64,000 bases of DNA. Source: Gadus chalcogrammus (Eukaryota; Chordata; Actinopteri; Gadiformes; Gadidae). The stretch covers positions 33,685,313-33,749,312 of the forward strand of contig NC_079415.1 of assembly GCF_026213295.1 (NCBI RefSeq), given 5' to 3'. The position numbers and the translations under genes are program-made. Below are positions 57,504 to 64,000 of this stretch, one piece after another. The notes below the pieces were generated by a model. The model did no database searches. It saw nothing but the letters and a program-made list of their open reading frames with translations, and was not told where the DNA came from. Numbering within the stretch: the first letter of the stretch is position 1; each line of letters starts with the position of its first letter.

Positions 57504-58752
57504 GAGGGGGGAGGAGTGTGGGGGTGGGGGGGTGAAGGAGAGGGGGGGTGACCGGGTCAGGGGCCGGTGTGGGGGAGGGGAAGGGGTGAGAGAGAGGCTG
57601 AGGGGGGGGGGCTGAGGGGGTGGACTAGGGGGGAGGGGGAGGGGGGATGACCGGGCTGAGGGGGGGCTGAGGGGGAGGGGGGGTGAAGGCGCTGAGGGGT
57701 GAGGGGGAGGGGGGTGACCGGGATGAGGGGGGGGGGGGAGGTGGAGGGAGGTGACGGGGCTGAGGGGGAGGACTAGGGGGGAGGGGGGGGGGGGAGGGAC
57801 CGGGCTGAGGGGGGAGGAGTGTGGGGGGTGGGGGGGTGAAGGGGCTGAGGGGGAGGACTAGGGGTGAGGGGGGGGGGGAGGGACCGGGCTGAGGGGGGAG
57901 GAGTGTGGGGGTGGGGGGGTGAAGGGGCTGAGGGGGAGGGGGGTGACCGGGCTGATGGGGGGGGGAGGGGGAGGGGGAGGGAGGTGACGGGGCTGATGGG
58001 GAGGCCTAGGGGGGAGGGGGAGGGGGAGGGGGTGACGGTGCTGAGGGGGAGGACTAGGGGTGAGGGGGAGGGGGGGTGACGGGGCTGAGGGGGAGGGGAG
58101 GGGGGGGACCGGGCTGAGGGGGGGGGGGTGAGGGGGAGGACTAGGGGTGAGGAGGAGGGGGGGGGGGGGGGACCGGCTGAGGGGGGGCTGAGGGTGAGGA
58201 CTAGGTGTGAGGGGGAGGGGGGGTGAACGGGCTGAGGGGGGGATGAGGGGGAGGGGGAGGGGGGGTGAAGGGGCTGAGGGAGGAGGGGGAGGGTTGTGAC
58301 CGGGCAGTGAGGGGAAGGGGAAGGGGGGGTGACGGGGCTGAGGGGGGGATGAGAGGGAGGGGGCTGAGGGGGGATGAGAGGGAGGGGGATGAGGGGGGTT
58401 GGTGAGGGGGAGGGGGCTGATGGGGAGGGGGCTGAGGGGGGGATGAGGGGGAGGGGGATGAGGGGGGGGTGAGAGGGAGGGGGATGAGGGGGGGATGAGA
58501 GGGAGGGGGCTGAGGGGGGGATGAGAGGGAGGGGGATGAGGGGGTTGGTGAGGGGGAGGGGGCTGATGGGGAGGGGGCTGAGGGGGGGATGAGGGGGAGG
58601 GGGATGAGGGGGGGGTGAGAGGGAGGGGGATGAGGGGGGGATGAGAGGGAGGGGGCTGAGGGGGGGATGAGAGGGAGGGGGATGAGGGGGGGTGAGAGGG
58701 AGGGGGATGAGGGGGGTTGGTGAGGGGGAGGGGGCTGATGGGGAGGGGGCTG
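57504..58752 (+). repeat. G-rich intronic minisatellite (block C), about 1.25 kb
   Basis: Dense (G)4-10 runs in units such as ggctgagggggaggggg, gatgagagggaggggg and ggtgaccgggctgagg. It occupies most of the intron before PRY-SPRY on the coding strand, so the pre-mRNA is G-rich. Long Pro/Ser frames on the minus strand are artefacts. Confidence 0.94.
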
Positions 58753-59036
58753 AAGAAGAAGAGAGAGCGATCACAAAAAGAAAGAGAATAAAAAGAAGAA
58801 GAGCAGCCTGGATCCAAGGAGAGATGTTTGTTGTTGATGTTTTCATAATATTGTTGTTGAAGTTTTCATAACGTTATTGTTGAGGTGTGTGTATCTATGT
58901 ATGTGTACATATGTATATGTATGTATGTGTTCATATCTATGTATATGTACACAGAGCGCAGGAGAACAGTACTAGTGATGATGATGATGATGATGAAGAG
59001 CGGTTCAGCAGCTCATCATGTCTGGTTCTCCCTCAG

Positions 59037-59590
59037 ATGCCTGTGACCTCACACTGGACCCCAACACGGCCCACAGACGACTCTCTCTGTCTGAGGACAA
59101 CAGGAAGATGACGTGGGTTGGAGAGGACCGGTCGTATCCGGATCACCCAGACAGATTTGACTCCTGGCCCCAGGTGTTGGGTAGAGAGGCTCTGACTGGC
59201 CGCTGTTACTGGGAGGTAGAGAGGGGAGGAGTGGTTGGTATAGGAGTGACATACAGAGGAATCACAAGGAGAGGAGGGGGTGGTGACAGCGGGCTTGGAC
59301 GGAACAACAAGTCCTGGAGTCTTTATTGTCTTGATGATGGTTACTCTGCCTGGTACAACGGTACAGAGACAGTCCTCCCTCTCCTCCCCGCTGGCTCCAC
59401 CAGAGTAGGAGTGTATCTGGACCGGCCTGCTGGCTCTCTGTCCTTCTACAGAGTGTCCCCAGGTGGAGGAGGGTCCTCAGACACACTGACACACCTCCAC
59501 ACCTTCTGCTCCTCCTTCACCCAGGAGGACCTCCTCCCGGGGGTGAGGGTCTGGGGGGTCAGGGGGTCAGCCGCTCTGTGTCGGTTGTAG
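59037..59590 (+). CDS. NLR gene C PRY-SPRY (B30.2) exon, intact
   Basis: From ctccctcag to stop TAG (59,588-59,590). It encodes [40 protein letters not shown] (PRY), then [82 protein letters not shown] (SPRY), ending ALCRL. The three SPRY hallmark blocks ([31 protein letters not shown]-..PG) are all present. The domain presumably provides target recognition or partner binding for the NLR. It is the C-terminus of gene C. Confidence 0.95.
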
Positions 59591-59625
59591 AAAAAAAAAA
59601 GGGACCTCCTGACTGAGCATGGCCC

Positions 59626-59629
<4 letters not shown>

Positions 59630-59717
<88 letters not shown>

Positions 59718-59719
59718 AC

Positions 59720-59752
<33 letters not shown>

Positions 59753-59753
59753 G
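59630..59753. repeat. (CA)n microsatellite
   Basis: CA run with one ctgactaa interruption, 40 bases after the stop of gene C. A short duplicate of the exon's end (ctcctcccgggggtgggggt) follows at about 59,763. Confidence 0.96.
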
Positions 59754-59814
59754 AGGGGCACCCTCCTCCCGGGGGTGGGGGTATGGGGGGTCGTGAGGCG
59801 GCGCTTCTCCCCCT

Positions 59815-59965
<151 letters not shown>

Positions 59966-61670
59966 GGGGTGGGGGTAGGGGTAGGGGGGGTTGGGGTGGT
60001 CGGAGCGCTTAGGTCCTGGTCAGGGGTCGTCTCCTCCGCATCTCTGTGTCGGACCGACACAGAGAGGAGCACCTCCCTGGGTTCTGGGGTGTGTGTGTGT
60101 GTGTGTGTGCGTGCGTGCGTTATTCGATTGCCTGGTAACCATGGTCACTAATATTCACACTGGTTTCAATAATACATTTGATGGTATTTCCCATCGTTGC
60201 TGAGCAAGAGTTTCGTTCTAAAGTTCAGTGATTGAAACCAATAAAAGCCCGGGCTATGGAAGTGTTCCGGTACCACTGTCATGCACCGACCCGATGTCAA
60301 GTGGACCGGGTTGAATTCACTGCGGGTCTCTCTTCTTATATCCATCTCACCAAAGATATCTTATTACTGTCCTTCTCAACACTCTCTGATCTCACTAAAA
60401 GGCTGGCAGCACAACAAAGCAATAACGACGAGATGCGCTGTGCGTAGAGAAGAAAGAATACCCACGTTGAATTTGCAACATTTGGCAAAAAATGATTCTA
60501 AATCTGCCCATATATGGACACGCCAGAATTGTTGCATCTGTGGCTGCTGGTAATTTAATCACAAAGAAGTATACTCTACGGGGCTATTTTCATCATTATT
60601 ATTATTATTTTAATTTTTTTAGACGGCACAGCGATCCAGGGCTATTCCCAAAAGATCCGGGGCTATAGCCTCGAATGCTCAAATGCTATAGCCTCGGATG
60701 GGTTCTTCAATCTGATTGGTAGTCACACTGGAGATTAGTTTTCCCCCCCTTTTCGGGGATAATGTTCCCCGTTTGATCTCGGACGTTTGGTTCACTTTTT
60801 TATCCACACCTTGTGTCCTCAGCGTCTCTGTAAATTATAGTCTCTCTCGCTCTTGCTCTCGCTCTGAGTCTGATGACACACGTGAACACAAACATGCACA
60901 TGTGAACACACACACACGCGTATATTGCCACGCACACACATGCAAGCGCACACACGCATATATGAATTAACATAAAGACACACACATATAAACATACCAT
61001 ACTATATAGGAACCCAAACACGCAGGCACACAAACACGTGTATGTGAACACAAACAAACACGTATATATGAACACACACACACGCGCGTACATATTATAA
61101 ACACTCAAATATACACGCAGACACACACATGCACACGCCGCACGCACATCTATGAACACACACTTACTCAAGTTATGAACACACACACTTACTCACATAT
61201 AAACACAGACACGCACAGACTACACACACATGTATATATAAACACACACGCACTGTGTTTTGATGATTTATATTCATGTACTCAACTATAATCCAAATGC
61301 TACATTTTCTGGGGCTTCTTAAAGTTGATCTTGATTAACCATGAAAGGAAGAGATTTTTTAAATCTTTACAAAGACTATATTTCTAATGTTTCTGATTGA
61401 TTGGTGGTAAATTGTAACATTTTTATGCTACAATATTGTGTCTATTTTCAGACGTTAACAGTTTCATACTGCGGGGCTCTGATATCAGTTTATATTTTGA
61501 TATGCCTCACATGATGTAAAGCAGATTTTATATTATATTCGTAATGCAAGCGGTCGAAAAGCTATAGATCATGTTGCGATGACTTTAAACTGAGTATTGA
61601 TTCCTTGTGTTCTGTGGGGAAAAACACAGCAGCAGAACACACCTGTTTATGATTAGTAATGTCTGTCTGC

Positions 61671-61880
61671 TGCTTCTATTGTTTGAGTCCTTGTGTTTAT
61701 TGTGTTCATGTAAGGGACTGTTCTTCTATTGTTTGAGTCCTTGTGTTTATTGTGTTCATGTAAGGGACTGTTCTTCTATTGTTTGAGTCCTTGTGTTTAT
61801 TGTGTTCATGTAAGGGACTGCTCTTCTATTGTTTGAGTCCTTGTGTTTATTGTGTTCATGTAAGGGACTGTTTTTCTGTT
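61671..61880. repeat. 50-bp minisatellite, four copies
   Basis: Four 50-base units identical in type to 36,551-36,810 (five units). Confidence 0.93.
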
Positions 61881-62090
61881 GTCCTGGTTAATAAAGCATA
61901 ACGGTGATAAACAACTCAGAGGATCCACTGAATGTTCTCTTGTGTTCAGCAGAGGATCAGTTTACACTTTAAGGTCGGGGGTTCACTGAATAAAAAGCAC
62001 AACAGAGGCTTCGTCTACACAACATTAATAATCAGGACACCAGCAAGTGCATTTCCACCTCAGACTCATACGCCCGATGAGGGACGGAGT

Positions 62091-62174
62091 ATGGAGAGAG
62101 TTCTAGAAGCGAGCCGACAGGAAACAGCCCAGCTACTGGCGTCTCTCCAGAGACGAGCCTTGCAGGCTGGTTGA
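62091..62174 (+). other. Short conserved reading frame (paralogue of 37,023-37,106)
   Basis: 27 codons, one Val-to-Ala change relative to the block B copy. No family recognised. Confidence 0.25.
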
Positions 62175-63000
62175 TGCACCACCTCCCCGTCTAACAGGAC
62201 CCTGAGCCTCCATGTTGAAACACACAGAGGTGTGTGTTTGAGGCGCTGAGCTGCAGAGGAGGAACCTCTCCTTCTCTGGGTGCGTGGGAGGGGGCAGTAG
62301 GATGGACGCGTCTGATAAATGAGTCGATAGTAAGATATGAGGCCGTTTATCAAAGCCATGCTTCAGTCCTGTTATTGCGTGGGGAGCCACTAGGGGGCGG
62401 TGAATCCACCTCGGTGGGGTTCACCTTCTGACCAATAGGACCAGGGGGAAGGAGTCTGTGTGTGTGAAGTGGCAACCTATTTGCCACTCTTGCAGGACGT
62501 CTCAGTCCTCGTGTTTTCCGTAAGGCAATAAGCGCCAAAAAAGTAATCCAAGAAGGAAACGAGGCAGATGTAAAAGGAAGAATGCAGCGATTTATTCTCA
62601 GAACATAGTGAACAAACATTGAACCAATAATAAACGTTTCCAAGTAAAATCTTGGAAATCTTTTTATGCTTAAATTACAGTTATCTACGGTCAGAAACCC
62701 GTTGCTCGCGTCATGCTCTGAGAACTCAATTAACTCAGCAGAGATGGCTGAGCCAAGCGCCCACATTGCTAATTTACTGCAGTTTACTACAATAAGCTAT
62801 GCTTTACGGCAGCATCAATTTGTGGTAGAAGGACAAAATAAGAAGGCAATAAAACCTGCTCTATTGAATAGACATAAGGTATAGCAAAATATCAGATAAT
62901 TATTCATTAATAAGCTTAATTATTATGAATGAAAGCAAAATCGAAATAAACAATTTTGGTACAAAATGCGAACATAAGCCTCATCGACTCCATGGCTCTA

Positions 63001-63001
<1 letters not shown>

Positions 63002-63085
<84 letters not shown>
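63002..63085. repeat. (CA)n microsatellite
   Basis: Pure CA run, longer than the paralogous run at 38,021. Confidence 0.96.
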
Positions 63086-63087
<2 letters not shown>

Positions 63088-64000
63088 AACAAGCGAGCAG
63101 AAGACCCAACACAACTAAATGAAGAGCAGACTGTACAGCTATAATGAAAGGTTCCTTCAAGGTGGGTTTGTTAAAGCGTGTTCATCCCTTCACCACCGAG
63201 TGTTGGAGAATCCGTCGTGACATCAGCTCCATGGACTAGAATGGCCTTTTAAGACGGGGACCGGGATTCAGAAGGAGGAACTCCAGGGGGAGATGAGAGG
63301 ACTCCTCGTCTCAACGACCAGAACACGACTTCAGTCTGTCACCAGAGAACCACGGAGCACACCCCAACGTTCCCCTCCAGGCATGGAGACGCCTCAGCCA
63401 CAGCCCCTCCACCCCCTCAGCTGGAGGGGCACAGCTCCAGGTCATAAAGGGTCTTCGTCGGGGCCAGTCCAAGGTGGTTCTGATCTGAGGGAGCCATCTC
63501 CCAGGTCCAGCTGGCCCCGCCCATCACTGTTCAGCCTGAGAGAGGCTTCCATCTCGGGGGTTGGAGTGAACACCGTCCACAGAGAGCTTCACCTGGTCCA
63601 GCAGAGTCCTGGTCAGCCTGTTGCAGATGGAGGGTCCTGCTCCTCAAGAGCCTCCACCCTCCACTGGGGGGTCTCCTGAACCCATGACCTCCTCCTCACC
63701 TCCTCCCCAGAGTCCTCAGGCTAAAGCGGCCCGCTCTGTGAAGGCTTCTCCTTCAGGAGACCGCCGGACTACAAAGACATGACCTCAGAGACGTTGAATC
63801 ACCCGGGGACCCCTTCTGGAGACCCCCTGCATAACCCCTCCCCAGTGTGGGGCGCCACTGAAGAACGTTGTTCATCACCGACCTCTCTGGAGGCCCTGAA
63901 GGTTGTGCTCTGTCCTGGGTGTCCTGGAGGAGAGCTGGGCGTGGCTGGTGGGGTGGTATTGGCATGAGGACGTGACCTGGCACGAGAGTTCTGCCTTGGA

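Larger units (their letters stand above)
60118..64000 (+). repeat. Downstream flank of NLR gene C, paralogous to 34,951-38,290
   Basis: Same order of landmarks as the block B flank, from gcgttattcgattgcctggt through gtgttctctggaggcc-type text near 63,890. An interval of about 700 bases (63,150-63,848) has no counterpart in B, where gaaaggttcc continues directly with text matching 63,849. No recognisable gene. The frame at 63,293-63,679 has no known domain. Confidence 0.85.

Noticed and set aside
57773..58846. 357- and 319-codon Pro/Ser-rich frames on the minus strand (also 33,323-33,736)
   Set aside because: They are the complement of the intronic G-rich array. Composition alone explains them and they overlap in two frames.

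Overview
This is vertebrate genomic DNA from a bony fish. It has spliced genes with GT/AG exon boundaries, very long (CA/TG)n microsatellites every one to two kilobases, several DNA transposons, and fish-type NLR genes. The NLR layout is: short N-terminal cassette exons, one long FISNA-NACHT exon, leucine-rich-repeat exons of about 174 bp, and a PRY-SPRY (B30.2) exon. The extreme dinucleotide-repeat density together with an NLR array would suit a gadiform fish such as cod or haddock, but this is inference. Nothing prokaryotic, no CRISPR array and no functional RNA gene was seen.

Layout. 1-4.0 kb is repeat-rich flank (61-bp, 54-bp, 32-bp and ~55-bp tandem repeats, microsatellites). At 4.02 kb lies a first NLR exon with an ATG. 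It is followed by an 8.4-kb block (4,147-12,574) bounded by ~95-bp inverted repeats and an 8-bp near-perfect target duplication. That block is stuffed with other mobile DNA: a hAT-like element, a Harbinger Myb-like fragment, a MADF-type fragment, a Polinton packaging-ATPase fragment and perfect hairpins. Three paralogous NLR blocks follow, all on the + strand. Block A (about 11.8-21.1 kb) is cut by a 100-N assembly gap. Block B (about 22.4-38.3 kb) is complete in layout but full of frameshifts. Block C (about 45.7-64.0 kb) is the best preserved. Between B and C lie about 1.3 kb of unrecognised sequence, a 1.7-kb CCCTAACC-rich array running straight into a 1.7-kb 52-bp satellite, a minus-strand fragment of an IGFBP first exon, and about 1.8 kb of unremarkable sequence.

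Gene model of block C: decayed exon 1 (45.73 kb), four cassette exons (46.2-48.0 kb), a linker exon (48.50 kb), a pre-FISNA exon (48.76 kb), FISNA-NACHT (49.81-51.58 kb), four LRR exons (53.05, 54.63, 56.22, 56.94 kb), a 47-bp linker exon (57.30 kb) and PRY-SPRY ending at a stop at 59,590. Exon phases agree throughout: cassette and LRR exons are symmetric 2-2, so they can be duplicated or skipped without shifting the frame. Two lesions stand out in C: loss of the exon-1 ATG and a 1-nt insertion near 48,935. Products of this family are expected to be cytosolic NTPase sensors of innate immunity.

Blocks A and B are very similar and lie on either side of a gap. B (24-30 kb), the 3' half of A's NACHT exon and C's cassette region carry dense single-base indels. 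Pseudogenization and unpolished or falsely duplicated assembly are therefore both live explanations for the broken frames.
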